A DNA stretch of 64,000 bases from Geitlerinema sp. BBD 1991-9 (GTDB lineage: Bacteria; Cyanobacteriota; Cyanobacteriia; Cyanobacteriales; Geitlerinemataceae): positions 52,851-116,850 of the forward strand of contig LWRO01000026.1 in the NCBI GenBank assembly GCA_001657325.1. The letters run 5' to 3'. The translations under genes were made by a program, and so were the position numbers. Positions 53,966 through 63,910 of this stretch are shown one piece after another. Under the pieces are notes generated by a model. The model had not been told where the DNA came from. It was given only the letters and a program-made list of their open reading frames with translations, and did not search any database. Within the stretch, counting starts at the first letter, position 1. Each line of letters starts with the position of its first letter.

Positions 53966-56900
53966 ATGTACCTCCTTCCTCAAGCGATTCGATCGACTAT
54001 ATTGGTAAGCAGGATTTACGCAATCGGGATGACCCTGAATTCAGCTCTGCTACGACTTCTGTTCGCAACAGTCTTTCAGAACCAACAGGATCGTCTTTTG
54101 TACAATTCCCTCCCCGTCCCGCACCTGCAACTCGATCGACGGGGAACGGTTCTCTCGGCGAACGACTTTACGCTCGAGACGCTCGGCTGCGATCGAGCAG
54201 ATCTCGTCGGACAATCGATCGAGCGTTGGTTAGGGGAGCGCGAACGGGCAATTTTCGCTCGACTGCTCGAAACCCTGAAACCCCTCGAGACGCCCTCGAG
54301 CGTTCGCCATCAAATCCAACAGAAAAACGGCCGTCGGTTATGGGTCAAAGCGCGACTGTCTGCGGTTTCCCTAGACGACGGCGATACGAGAATTCTACTC
54401 GTTTGGGAAGACCTTCAGTCCATTCCGGAACAAGTCGAGAGTTGCCCTTACGCTCGCGACTGTTACGAACTCGCCCTCGATTGCAGTCACGTGGGCATCT
54501 GGGATTGGCACCTGATCTCGGGAGCCGTTTACCTATCTCCGAACCTGTGTCGGGGCGAGTTAACTGAAGAGGCTGAGGAGACCAAAATCCTCGAACCGCT
54601 TGAGGTGTTTCTCCAAAGCGTCCACCCCAACGATCGCGCCACCGTAACCCAAGCAGTCCGACGCTATCTCAGCGGCGAAACCAACACCTACCGCATCGAG
54701 CATCGGAAGATCGGGCCAGACGGCCAGACGAGGTGGTTTCTCTCCTGCGGTCGTCTCGTTTACGACGATAGCGGCCGAGCCGTTCAGTTCGTCGGTTCCG
54801 ATACCGACATTACCGATCGAAAACAGGCCGAAGACGATCTCTACGACCTCGCAAAACGATTACTCGCCGTCATCGAAACCATTGACGATGGCATTACCCT
54901 CAGCGACGAGGCGGGAACCTTTGGCATTTTCAACCAAAAAATGGAGGAAATCACGGGGTATTGCGCCACGGAAGCCAACACCTGTCAGGACTTTCTGGCG
55001 CAGCTATACCCCGATACAGAGGCTCGCCGCGAAGCCCTCGATCGACTGATCGCGGTGCGAGAACAAGGCGGTCTCCGCAACGTTGAAACCACCGTGCGCG
55101 TCAAGGACGGTTCCTTCAAACGGTTGCTCGTCTCGACGACGTATCTTCGCCTCTCCGTGCGCGACGGTACGACGGAGACTGTGCGGTACTGTTACCTGAG
55201 TACTTACCGCGATATCACCGATCGCTATCTGGCTCACGAAGCGTTGCGGCAGAGCCAACAGTTGATGGAAGCGGTGGCCAACACCTCGCCTCAATTGCTC
55301 TATATTGTCAACTTAAAGCTAGACGAAGAGGTCGGGACGGACGAGGAAATTCGATCCCTACAAATTGCCTACATCAACCGCCAAATCTTCGATCTCTTAG
55401 GTTACAATCCCCAAATACCACTGCAACAGGACTATTGGATTTTCGATCGTACCTGGCATCCCGACGATGTCCCCCGATTGCGCCAATACGTGCGGGATTG
55501 GCGACAGGCGGACGATGGAGAAGTCCGAGAAATCGAGTATCGCCTGCGTCACGCGGACGGATCTTGGCATTGGTTTCGGTCTCGCGATGTGGTCTTTCAA
55601 CGGAACGCTGACGGCATCCCGTTACAGGTCTTAGGAACTGCCACCGACATCACCAAGCGCAAGCAAGTCGAACAACAGCTACAAGAACGAGAGTCACAGC
55701 TCAACACGGTGGTCAACAGCACCTCTGACGGCATCGTCATTCTCGATCGAGACGGTGTCGTTCGATTCGCAAACGCCGCAGCCACTCGTCTGCTCGATCG
55801 AACGTCCGATACGTTAATCGGCTCGGAATTCGGACGACCGTTGGTCTTCGACGAGCCAATGGAAATCGAAATCGTTCGTCCCACCGGCCGTTGCCTCGAT
55901 GTCGAGATCGTCGCTGCGGAAACCCAATGGTCGAGCGCTCCAGCTTACGCGGTTTCCTTGCGCGACATTTCCCGCCGCCGTTACGCTGAAACACGGCTGA
56001 GGGAAAGCGAACTGCGGTTTCGGCAACTGGCCGACAACATCGAAAGTGTTTTTTGGTTGCGAGATCTCCAACGTTCCTCGACCTTGTACGTCAGTCCGGC
56101 TTACGAACGCATTTGGCAACGTTCCTGCCCACAAATTTACGACTATCCCGACGATTGGTTCGAGGCCATCCATCCCGACGATCGACCGCGCGTTCTGGCC
56201 GCCATCGAGCAAGCTTCGAGCGGAGTGTCGATCGAAGTTGAATATCGCATTATCCGTCCGGACGGCCTGCGCTGGATTCACGATCGAGCGTTTCCCGTCC
56301 GAGACGAGCAAGGCAACATTACGCGCCTGGCCGGTTTAGCCGAAGATATTTCCGAGCGAAAGCACGTGGAAGCGGCACTTCGGGCGAGTGAAGCGGCGTT
56401 GCGAGCGAGCCAAGAACGCTTGAACGATATTTTGCAGTCTCTCGACGATTTGGTGTGGTCGTTGTGCGCCCAAACGTCACAACTTCTCTATGTCAGTCCT
56501 GCACTCCAACGGATTTACGGTCGATCGCCGATCGAATTTGGCGAAAATTCCGATCGATGGATACAGACGGTTCACGACCTCGATCGAGATCGCTTCCAAC
56601 AAGCCTGGAAAGAACTGTTCGACGGCGAAGCGTTCGATCTCGAATATCGCATCGTGCGCCCGGATAGAACAGTGCGTTGGCTACGCGGCCGAGCGCGATT
56701 GGTGCGAGACGAGCGCGGTTATCCCCTGCGTGTCGATGGCATCACCAGCGATATCACCGAACTCAAACAGGCTGAAATTGCGGTACGAGAGGGAGAAGAA
56801 CGCTTTCGCAACCTCGTAGCCAACGTTCCTGGCGCGATCTACCGCTGTTTGCCGAGCCGATGTTGGAAGACCGTGTTCGTCAGCGATGCGATCGAACGCA

Positions 56901-59900
56901 TTACGGGCTATCCCACCGAGTCGTTTTTGAACTGTCCGACGTTTTGGCAGCAAATTATCCACCCCGACGATTTGGATGGCATTGCCGACGCGATCGATAC
57001 CCAAATCTCCCAAAAAACCTCCTATGCGTTCGAGTACCGCATCCTGTGCGCCGACAACAGCGTGCGTTGGGTTTATGAAAAAGGACGGGGGTTTTGGGAC
57101 GAGTGGGGTAAACTCCAATATCTCGACGGAGCGATCGTCGATATCACCGATCGCAAAGATGCCGAAGAACGCCTCCAACAACAAGCCCGACGAGATCGAC
57201 TGCTCAATACCCTCGCACAGCGCATTCGAGCGTCTCTCGACTTACAAGACATCCTCGAAGGAACCGTGCGCGAAGTCCGTCAGTGCCTCGAAGCCGATCG
57301 CGTCCTGATTTTTCGCCTATTTCCCGATCGGGTCGGTAAAGTGGTCAGTGAATCAGTCGTGCCGGGCTTTCCGAAGAGTTTGGGAATGTGTTTTCCGGAA
57401 GAAGAGTTTCCCGAATACTGCTACGAACGCTACTGTCAAGGTTTTCCCCGGGTCGTCGCCGATGTTGAAAGCGACATCCTGGCTCCCTGTTTGCTGACGT
57501 TCATGCGCGAGATGGGGGTTCGATCGAAAGCGATCGTTCCGATTTTAGAGCCGTCAGCAGCACACGCGCCCCTGTGGGGCCTGCTGATCGCCCATCAGTG
57601 TCGTGAAATACGACATTGGCATAGCGGCGAGGTGGAAATGCTCGGACAACTGGCTGCACAAGTGGGCATTGCACTCCAACAGGCCAATCTCTACAGTCAG
57701 GTTCGAGCCAGTGAAGCTCGGCTACGGACGATGTTCGAACAAGCTGCCGTCGGCATTGCCATCAGCGATCTGAGCGGTCGCGTGAAGGAAGTCAATCGGA
57801 AATTTGGCGAATTGATCGGTTACGCCCCCGAGGAAATCGTTGGGATGTTCTATCACGAATTTACGCACCCCGACGACCTCAAGCTCGAACGCCAGTACGT
57901 GTACGCGATAGAATGCGGTACGCGCAAGAGTTATTCCATCGAAAAACGCTACGTTCGGAAAGACGGCTCGCTCATCTGGGTCGAGTTGACGATTTCGGCG
58001 TTTCAAGCGGGAAGTCCGGAGGCGGGTTGTGACTTTTTGGGCATCGTTCGAGATATCGGCGATCGAAAGCAGGCGGAAGCTCGGCTACAGGCTCAATTGA
58101 ACTTTGAAACGGCGTTGGCTCAAATTTCTCGGGAACTGGCCACTCAGACTCATGTCGATTGGTCGATCGTGTTGGGCGTTCTCGGGCAAACGTTGGGAGT
58201 CGATTGTGTCGAGTTCTTCAAGCTCGACGACTACCTCGATCGATGGCAGAAAAGCGGTCAATGGTGCGATCCCGAAGTGAAATCGCACCTTCTCTTGGTA
58301 CAAGACCTCGATGTGGGGATGTTTCCCTGGTGGATGTCAGAGTTGCATAGCAACCGAGCGGTCGCAATTGCGGATGTCGATCGATTGCCAGAACTTGCTG
58401 CCTCGGAACGGTCGTTTTTACAGTCGCTCGGAGTTCGATCGCTCCTCGACGTTCCGATCCTCGATCGAAGCGGACGGTTGTGGGGGTTTCTCGGTTTGAG
58501 TGTTTCGGGAGAGGTGGCGAAGGCTTGGTCGCCTGAGGAAGCGCAATGGTTGCGAATTATCGGTGAAACCATCTATAACTACTGCGATCGAAAACGGGCT
58601 GAAGCGGCCTTGCGGGAAAGTGAAGAGCGTTTTCGCGCCACCTTCGAGCAGGCAGCCGTCGGCATCGCTCAAATCGATTTAACCGGTCAATTGGTGCGCG
58701 TTAACCGCCGTTATAGCGAACTCCTCGGTTACGAGCAAGCAGCACTCCTCCAACTCAACTTGCGCGATCTCGCCGAACATCAATCTCACCTCAGTGAGAT
58801 CGTGAACGGCCTGCTCGATCGAACCCGCGTCGCGGAATTCGATCGAGGTCACAATTCGGTTTCTCTCGAAAGACGCTACATCTGTAAAAACGGTCTGTTA
58901 CGCTGGGTTCACGCGAGCGCCTCTCTCGTTCACGACGAGACGGGAGCGCCGAAATACTTTATCTGCGCCCTCGAAGACATTCACGAACGCAAGCAATACC
59001 AAGCGGCCCTTGAAAATTTACGCCACCGCTACGAACTGATTTTAACGTCTGCGGGGGAGGGGATTTTCGAGCTAGACCCCGAGGGAACGATCGTTTTTTG
59101 CAACCCCGCTGCGGCCATCGCAATCGGTTGGTCAAATCCCGGCGATCCGATCGGAACACCGATCTCGCATCTCGTCGTCGAGTCTGAATCGATCGAAACA
59201 GCCTCCTCTTCTCTGTTTCCACTGGTCGTTTGCGAGGTCGATCTCGATGTGGCTCGAGTCCCGCCTTTTCGGGATAACAACCGAATTTGCCAAGCGGTCT
59301 TCCGACGACGGGACGGATCGGTTTTTCCGGTCGATTACATCTGTACGCCGATCCGCTACGACGGCCAAACGATTGGCGCGGTGTTGACGTTCAAGGATAT
59401 TACCGAGCGTCACGCGGTCGAGCGGATGAAAAACGAGTTCGTTTCGACAGTCAGTCACGAACTGCGAACGCCCATGACCTCGATGCGCGCGGCCTTGGGA
59501 TTGCTCGCGACTGGTAAACTCGGCCAGTTGTCTGTGAAAGGTCAACAGCTCGTGAAGATTGCCCTCGATAATACCGATCGCCTCGGCCGCCTCATTGACG
59601 ATCTACTCGATTTTCAACGGCTGGAGACGGGGCGCCTGCGGCTCGATCGACAGCCTCATTCTTTGCGAAATTTGCTCGCGTGCAGTGTCGAAACGATGCA
59701 GGCTATGGCAGAACGAGATAGTGTGAGCTTGGAGATTCTGCCGCTATCAGAAGCCGATCGATCGATTCGTCTGTGGGTGGATGTCGATCGGGCGATTCAA
59801 GTCCTCACGAATCTACTCAGTAACGCGATTAAGTTTTCCCCCCCCCACGAGACGGTAACGGTTCGGGCGTCTTTGCTTTCGGAATCCCTCAATGACGTGG

Positions 59901-60151
59901 CGGCATCTCGATCGGTCTGTATTCAGATTCGCGATCGCGGCCGCGGGATTCCAGAAAACCAGATCGAACGCATTTTCGATCCGTTTTATCAAATTGATGC
60001 CTCGGATTCTCGTCAAAAGGGGGGAACGGGTCTCGGTTTGACGATCTGTCGCCGCCTCGTCGAACAGCATGGAGGACAGATTTGGGCGGAAAATTTACCG
60101 TCAGGTGGAACGCAATTTTCGATCGTCTTACCGGTTTGGGAAGATCGCTGA
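53966..60151 (+). CDS. Giant multi-PAS/GAF sensor histidine kinase
   Basis: About 2061 residues. A chain of about ten PAS domains fills the first ~1750 residues (for example LALDCSHVGIWDWHL near 175, LADNIESVFWLRDLQ near 690, TMFEQAAVGIAISDL near 1250). Two GAF domains are inserted, near 1080-1230 (LQDILEGTVREVRQCLEADRVLIFR, phytochrome-like) and near 1385-1530 (LGVLGQTLGVDCVEFF). The output is a HisKA/HATPase pair: FVSTVSHELRTPMTS with the phospho-His near 1831, then NLLSNAIKFSP and GGTGLGLTICRRL. No membrane span, so cytoplasmic. An alternative start is the ATG at 54029. It ends without a receiver domain. Confidence 0.92.
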   Translation: MYLLPQAIRSTILVSRIYAIGMTLNSALLRLLFATVFQNQQDRLLYNSLPVPHLQLDRRGTVLSANDFTLETLGCDRADLVGQSIERWLGERERAIFARLLETLKPLETPSSVRHQIQQKNGRRLWVKARLSAVSLDDGDTRILLVWEDLQSIPEQVESCPYARDCYELALDCSHVGIWDWHLISGAVYLSPNLCRGELTEEAEETKILEPLEVFLQSVHPNDRATVTQAVRRYLSGETNTYRIEHRKIGPDGQTRWFLSCGRLVYDDSGRAVQFVGSDTDITDRKQAEDDLYDLAKRLLAVIETIDDGITLSDEAGTFGIFNQKMEEITGYCATEANTCQDFLAQLYPDTEARREALDRLIAVREQGGLRNVETTVRVKDGSFKRLLVSTTYLRLSVRDGTTETVRYCYLSTYRDITDRYLAHEALRQSQQLMEAVANTSPQLLYIVNLKLDEEVGTDEEIRSLQIAYINRQIFDLLGYNPQIPLQQDYWIFDRTWHPDDVPRLRQYVRDWRQADDGEVREIEYRLRHADGSWHWFRSRDVVFQRNADGIPLQVLGTATDITKRKQVEQQLQERESQLNTVVNSTSDGIVILDRDGVVRFANAAATRLLDRTSDTLIGSEFGRPLVFDEPMEIEIVRPTGRCLDVEIVAAETQWSSAPAYAVSLRDISRRRYAETRLRESELRFRQLADNIESVFWLRDLQRSSTLYVSPAYERIWQRSCPQIYDYPDDWFEAIHPDDRPRVLAAIEQASSGVSIEVEYRIIRPDGLRWIHDRAFPVRDEQGNITRLAGLAEDISERKHVEAALRASEAALRASQERLNDILQSLDDLVWSLCAQTSQLLYVSPALQRIYGRSPIEFGENSDRWIQTVHDLDRDRFQQAWKELFDGEAFDLEYRIVRPDRTVRWLRGRARLVRDERGYPLRVDGITSDITELKQAEIAVREGEERFRNLVANVPGAIYRCLPSRCWKTVFVSDAIERITGYPTESFLNCPTFWQQIIHPDDLDGIADAIDTQISQKTSYAFEYRILCADNSVRWVYEKGRGFWDEWGKLQYLDGAIVDITDRKDAEERLQQQARRDRLLNTLAQRIRASLDLQDILEGTVREVRQCLEADRVLIFRLFPDRVGKVVSESVVPGFPKSLGMCFPEEEFPEYCYERYCQGFPRVVADVESDILAPCLLTFMREMGVRSKAIVPILEPSAAHAPLWGLLIAHQCREIRHWHSGEVEMLGQLAAQVGIALQQANLYSQVRASEARLRTMFEQAAVGIAISDLSGRVKEVNRKFGELIGYAPEEIVGMFYHEFTHPDDLKLERQYVYAIECGTRKSYSIEKRYVRKDGSLIWVELTISAFQAGSPEAGCDFLGIVRDIGDRKQAEARLQAQLNFETALAQISRELATQTHVDWSIVLGVLGQTLGVDCVEFFKLDDYLDRWQKSGQWCDPEVKSHLLLVQDLDVGMFPWWMSELHSNRAVAIADVDRLPELAASERSFLQSLGVRSLLDVPILDRSGRLWGFLGLSVSGEVAKAWSPEEAQWLRIIGETIYNYCDRKRAEAALRESEERFRATFEQAAVGIAQIDLTGQLVRVNRRYSELLGYEQAALLQLNLRDLAEHQSHLSEIVNGLLDRTRVAEFDRGHNSVSLERRYICKNGLLRWVHASASLVHDETGAPKYFICALEDIHERKQYQAALENLRHRYELILTSAGEGIFELDPEGTIVFCNPAAAIAIGWSNPGDPIGTPISHLVVESESIETASSSLFPLVVCEVDLDVARVPPFRDNNRICQAVFRRRDGSVFPVDYICTPIRYDGQTIGAVLTFKDITERHAVERMKNEFVSTVSHELRTPMTSMRAALGLLATGKLGQLSVKGQQLVKIALDNTDRLGRLIDDLLDFQRLETGRLRLDRQPHSLRNLLACSVETMQAMAERDSVSLEILPLSEADRSIRLWVDVDRAIQVLTNLLSNAIKFSPPHETVTVRASLLSESLNDVAASRSVCIQIRDRGRGIPENQIERIFDPFYQIDASDSRQKGGTGLGLTICRRLVEQHGGQIWAENLPSGGTQFSIVLPVWEDR

Positions 60152-60173
60152 GGTTATGGGGTGGAATATTTTT

Positions 60174-60680
60174 TCATTCGCGTGGTGTCTTGGAACGAGT
60201 CTTGCGGTGGTGGGTGCTACCTTTTAACCAACGTCGCTCTAACTTCCCGAGAATTCTCAAGACGACCCACGTAACGAGCGCACAGGTGAAACCGAGTCCT
60301 AACAGTCCGCTGCCGACGATGATACCGAGTGCGGCGGATACCCAAATCGCAGCGGCCGAGGTTAACCCTCGAATCTTTGAGTCTCGGAGAATTGCACCAG
60401 CACCGATAAAACCAATTCCTGAAATGACGCCGGAAACGGCTCTCATGAATCCATCGGGACTGTTTTGGGCAATTCCCAGCTGAATGGGAACGAACACGAT
60501 TAATGCCGATCCAAAGCACACGAGCATATTCGTTCGCAATCCCGCTGCTTTGTGTTTGGTTTCTCGTTCGCCTCCGACGATCGCTCCGAGAATTAGACTC
60601 AATCCCAACCGACCGATCGCCTCAACGCCATCGATCGGAATTAACGCATTGTTTATCAATGTCTTATCAATTGAACGCAA
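60174..60680 (-). CDS. MgtC/SapB family membrane protein
   Basis: A 168-residue MgtC-family protein. Four to five hydrophobic helices are visible, with the N-terminal family motif LGLSLILGAIVGGERETKHKAAGLRTNMLVCFGSAL and GAGAILRD plus GLTSAAAIWVSAALG in the middle. The family is linked to Mg2+ limitation and acid or host survival in pathogens; its role in cyanobacteria is unclear. The start is a TTG at 60680 or 60659, without a strong ribosome binding site. Convergent with the giant kinase gene, 22 bp apart. Confidence 0.88.
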   Translation of the reverse strand: MRSIDKTLINNALIPIDGVEAIGRLGLSLILGAIVGGERETKHKAAGLRTNMLVCFGSALIVFVPIQLGIAQNSPDGFMRAVSGVISGIGFIGAGAILRDSKIRGLTSAAAIWVSAALGIIVGSGLLGLGFTCALVTWVVLRILGKLERRWLKGSTHHRKTRSKTPRE

Positions 60681-60929
60681 CTACGTCCATTGTGGCAAAA
60701 AGAGTTTTCGATCGAATTGTTCGTTGGTGTCGAGAAATACGAGAGCGGAGGGCTCGATCGATCCCTCAACGCACGAACTTTACCACTTCCCAAAAACGAA
60801 CTCAAACGGTTCGTCTGATAGAAAGATACTCACTCGATCGATGCGGTGAGTTTTTATCCTTGACAGTCGATCGACAATAGAATTTCGTACTAAAATCCTA
60901 TAGAAACAAACTTAAAACGATCGATCGCG

Positions 60930-60986
60930 ATATTGTTTTTTAATTCAATTCTGAGTACACGCGAATATTGTTTTTTAATTCAATTC
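60930..60986. repeat. 22-bp direct repeat upstream of nrdA
   Basis: ATATTGTTTTTTAATTCAAT (plus TC) occurs at 60930-60951 and again at 60965-60986, 35 bp apart start to start. AT-rich; possibly a protein-binding or promoter-associated repeat. Confidence 0.85.
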
Positions 60987-61023
60987 ACTCGATCGAATTC
61001 CTGAAAACCCGTTACACATTTAG

Positions 61024-61110
61024 ACACTACATATAGCATATTCAAGAAAGTTTTTGTAACTTCATACACTATCCATAGTAGGGAGATTTATCATACACTA
61101 TGGAGAGTTC
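61024..61110 (+). promoter_or_regulatory. Three NrdR-box-like sites before nrdA
   Basis: Compared with the NrdR consensus ACACTATATATAGTGT: ACACTACATATAGCAT at 61024-61039 (13 of 16), ACACTATCCATAGTAG at 61066-61081 (13 of 16) and ACACTATGGAGAGTTC at 61095-61110 (11 of 16). Boxes 1 and 2 are 42 bp apart, four helical turns, as expected for cooperative NrdR. NrdR represses ribonucleotide reductase genes when dATP/ATP is bound. Confidence 0.7.
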
Positions 61111-61127
61111 GAGTATAGTTTCACCCC

Positions 61128-63389
61128 ATGCACCCAACCCTAGAAGTCAACCCCCTACCGGCAAACGCTGCGAAAATCACCGTCGTGCGACGAGATGGGT
61201 CTCTTGCCCCCTTGGACGTGACAAAAATTCGTAAAGTCGTCAAGTGGGCGTGCGAGGGTCTAGACGCTAATCCCATCACCTTAGAAGCGGGATTGACCAC
61301 GCGACTGCGGACGGGGGTGACAACGCGGGAAATTCAAGAAAACCTCATCAACTGCGCCCTCGAGATGTGCTCTCCCGCCGAACCCGATTGGCGATACGTT
61401 GCGGGACGGCTCCATATCTGGAGTTTGTGGAAAGACACCCTCGTCAGTCGCGGCTACCAATACGGCGACTATCCGCGCACTGTTTTTGCCAAAGTACAAG
61501 CTGGACAATACGACCCTCGTATTCTGACCTATACACTCGACGAGCTGCAAGAAGCCGGATCGTGGATTAACGCCGACTGGGACATGGATTACGACTACGC
61601 TGGAGCCGTCTTGCTGACGAAGCGTTACCTAATCCCCAACGAATTGCCCCAAGAAGCCCTGCTGACCTGTGCGTTGCTCCTTGCCGTTCCCGAAGCCCCC
61701 GAAAACCGGCTCAAATGGGCGAAGCGATTTTACGAAGCCATTGCCAAGCGTAAAATTTCCCTGGCAACTCCGATTCTCGCCAACCTGAGAGTTCCGAACG
61801 GCTCTCTTTCATCTTGCTTCATTGCCGCCATGGACGACAACCTCGAAAGCATTTTCGAGACCATCACCGACACGGCGAGAATTTCCAAAAACGGTGGTGG
61901 TGTGGGGGTTAACGTCAGCCGCATCCGTGCCACAGGAAGTTGGGTCATGGGGAAAGCTAACGCTTCCGGTGGTGTGATTCCCTGGATTAAACTGCTCAAC
62001 GACACTGCTATTGCCGTCAACCAAGGGGGACGTAGAGCTGGAGCCGTCACGGTTAGCCTAGACGTATGGCATCTCGACATTCCCGAATTCCTCGAATGTC
62101 AGACTGAAAACGGCGACCAACGGCGCAAAGCCTACGACATCTTTCCCCAATTCGTCATCAGCGACGAATTCATGCGGCGGGTTGTCAACGCCGAAACCTG
62201 GACGCTCGTAGACCCCTACGAAGTGCGCCAAAAACTCGGCATCGAACTCGCGGAACTCTGGGGTGAAGCCTTTGAGGAAGCATACCGAACTATCGAAGCG
62301 AGTCTCGAAAAGGAACTGACGCTATACAAACAGATCGACGCGCGAGACTTGTTCAAGCACGTCATGCGAACCCAGGTGGAAACGGGAATGCCTTACCTGT
62401 GGTTTAAAGACACCGCAAACCGTGCCAACCCCAACCAACACGAAGGCTATATTCCTGGTGGAAACCTCTGTCAAGAATCTTGGTCGAACGTGAAACCGGG
62501 ACAGGAAGCGCACACCTGCAATCTGGATAGTTTGAATTTGGCGAATATCGACAATGACGAACTTCCCGAAATTTGCGAAATTGCCGTTCGTATCCTCGAC
62601 AACACGATCGAGTTAACTCACGTACCGTTCGAGGCCAGTAACGTTCACAACAACAAATATCGCACCATTGGCGTCGGGGCGATGGGTTTAGCAGATTGGT
62701 TGGCGAAGCGTTGTTCCTCCTACAACGATTTGACGTCGATCGATCGTCTGTTCGAGGAAATTGGGTATTACTGCACCCGCGCTTCAATGGAATTGGCGAA
62801 GGAACGGAGTCCCTATCCGGCGTTTGCGGGAAGCGAGTGGAGTAAAGGCCACCTCATTGGTGCGAAACCCTTGTCTTGGTTTGAAGAGAACGCCAAAGAG
62901 CCGCAGCGATGGGTCGAGTTATCTCGGGACATCCAGAAGTACGGTATTCGCAACTCTCACATTACCGCCATCGCGCCGAACACGTCATCCTCACTCGTGC
63001 AGGGTTGTACGGCCAGCGTGCTGCCAACCTACAGCCGCTTTTTCTACGACAAATGGGCAAAAGGGACAGTTCCCATCGCACCTCCTTATATTAAGGAACG
63101 GTTTTGGTACTATCCCGAAAACAAATCGATCGACCAGCGACAAATCGTCCGGGTTATTACGACGATGCAACAGTGGATCGACACTGGAATTTCGATGGAG
63201 TTGATTTTCAACCTCAATGCAGGTGTTTACTTCCCCGACGAACCCGATCGCTGTATTAAGGCGAAGGACATTTTCGAGACTCTCGTTTTAGCATGGGAGC
63301 TAGGATGTAAAGCCATCTATTATATCCGCACCGTTCAGAAAGACAATTTCAAGGAGTTCGGCGACGACTGTGTCGCTTGTGCGAATTAG
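61128..63389 (+). CDS. nrdA: Class I ribonucleotide reductase, alpha subunit
   Basis: A 753-residue large subunit that reduces ribonucleotides to deoxyribonucleotides. An N-terminal ATP-cone (VVRRDGSLAPLDVTKIRKVVKWA, about 15-105) gives allosteric control. SSCFIAAMDD near 227 has the redox-active Cys, GGNLCQESWSN near 443 carries the active-site Asn, Cys and Glu, and TAIAPNTSSS near 620 is the phosphate-binding loop. The C-terminus CVACAN keeps the swinging Cys pair. Full length. nrdB begins 115 bp downstream, so the two likely form an operon under the NrdR-like boxes. Confidence 0.95.
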   Translation: MHPTLEVNPLPANAAKITVVRRDGSLAPLDVTKIRKVVKWACEGLDANPITLEAGLTTRLRTGVTTREIQENLINCALEMCSPAEPDWRYVAGRLHIWSLWKDTLVSRGYQYGDYPRTVFAKVQAGQYDPRILTYTLDELQEAGSWINADWDMDYDYAGAVLLTKRYLIPNELPQEALLTCALLLAVPEAPENRLKWAKRFYEAIAKRKISLATPILANLRVPNGSLSSCFIAAMDDNLESIFETITDTARISKNGGGVGVNVSRIRATGSWVMGKANASGGVIPWIKLLNDTAIAVNQGGRRAGAVTVSLDVWHLDIPEFLECQTENGDQRRKAYDIFPQFVISDEFMRRVVNAETWTLVDPYEVRQKLGIELAELWGEAFEEAYRTIEASLEKELTLYKQIDARDLFKHVMRTQVETGMPYLWFKDTANRANPNQHEGYIPGGNLCQESWSNVKPGQEAHTCNLDSLNLANIDNDELPEICEIAVRILDNTIELTHVPFEASNVHNNKYRTIGVGAMGLADWLAKRCSSYNDLTSIDRLFEEIGYYCTRASMELAKERSPYPAFAGSEWSKGHLIGAKPLSWFEENAKEPQRWVELSRDIQKYGIRNSHITAIAPNTSSSLVQGCTASVLPTYSRFFYDKWAKGTVPIAPPYIKERFWYYPENKSIDQRQIVRVITTMQQWIDTGISMELIFNLNAGVYFPDEPDRCIKAKDIFETLVLAWELGCKAIYYIRTVQKDNFKEFGDDCVACAN

Positions 63390-63504
63390 CTCGCACTTCC
63401 AATCGGTTCGGTTGAATGGGTTCGGTTGAAATTGCCGAACTTTTTACCCCTTCCCGAGCGAGGAAGGGGTCAACGTTTGTTCTCTAACCCAGCGGTACTT
63501 CACC

Positions 63505-63910
63505 ATGACTCATACTTTCGATCGAAACATCGGGCGAATGCCTGTCAATCCCATCTTCAACCCCCAGGGAAACGACGATACCTATCACCGCACGATCTGG
63601 TTTGGTGAGACGACCAACTTGATGCAGTTGAACGACGTTCGCTATGACTGGGCGGTGGGGTTATACCGTCAGATGCGAGAAAACTTCTGGATTAGCGAAA
63701 AGCTCGATATTACCCAAGACGTGACAGATTACGTCAATTTAACACCGGACGAACGACGTGCGTTTGACGGTGTGCTGTCGTATTTGACGTTTCTCGACTC
63801 GGTGCAAACGGTGAATTTACCGCAGTTGAAAGTGAGTATCACCGCACCGGAAGTGTCGATGTGTATGGCGGAGCAAATTAGCCAAGAGGCGCTACATAAC
63901 CAGGCGTATC
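63505..63910 (+). CDS. nrdB: Class I ribonucleotide reductase, beta subunit, first exon
   Basis: The first 135 codons of NrdB, the radical-generating subunit. LTFLDSVQTVNLPQL and AEQISQEALHNQAY are standard; the latter has the Glu and His metal ligands (ExxH). The frame then runs into RAIRSA and a stop at 63930, unlike any NrdB, where HNQ(A/S)YQY... is expected. At 63911 the DNA reads GTGCGATTCG, a group II intron 5' end, and exon TATC would join to a distant AG... to restore YQ. The gene is therefore taken as split by an intron, with its second exon beyond the window. Confidence 0.85.

Larger units (their letters stand above)
60681..61127. other. nrdA upstream region
   Basis: About 450 bp between the divergent MgtC gene and nrdA. 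It holds a 22-bp direct repeat and three NrdR-like boxes, listed separately. A frame of 125 codons crosses its left part but looks non-coding. Confidence 0.55.
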
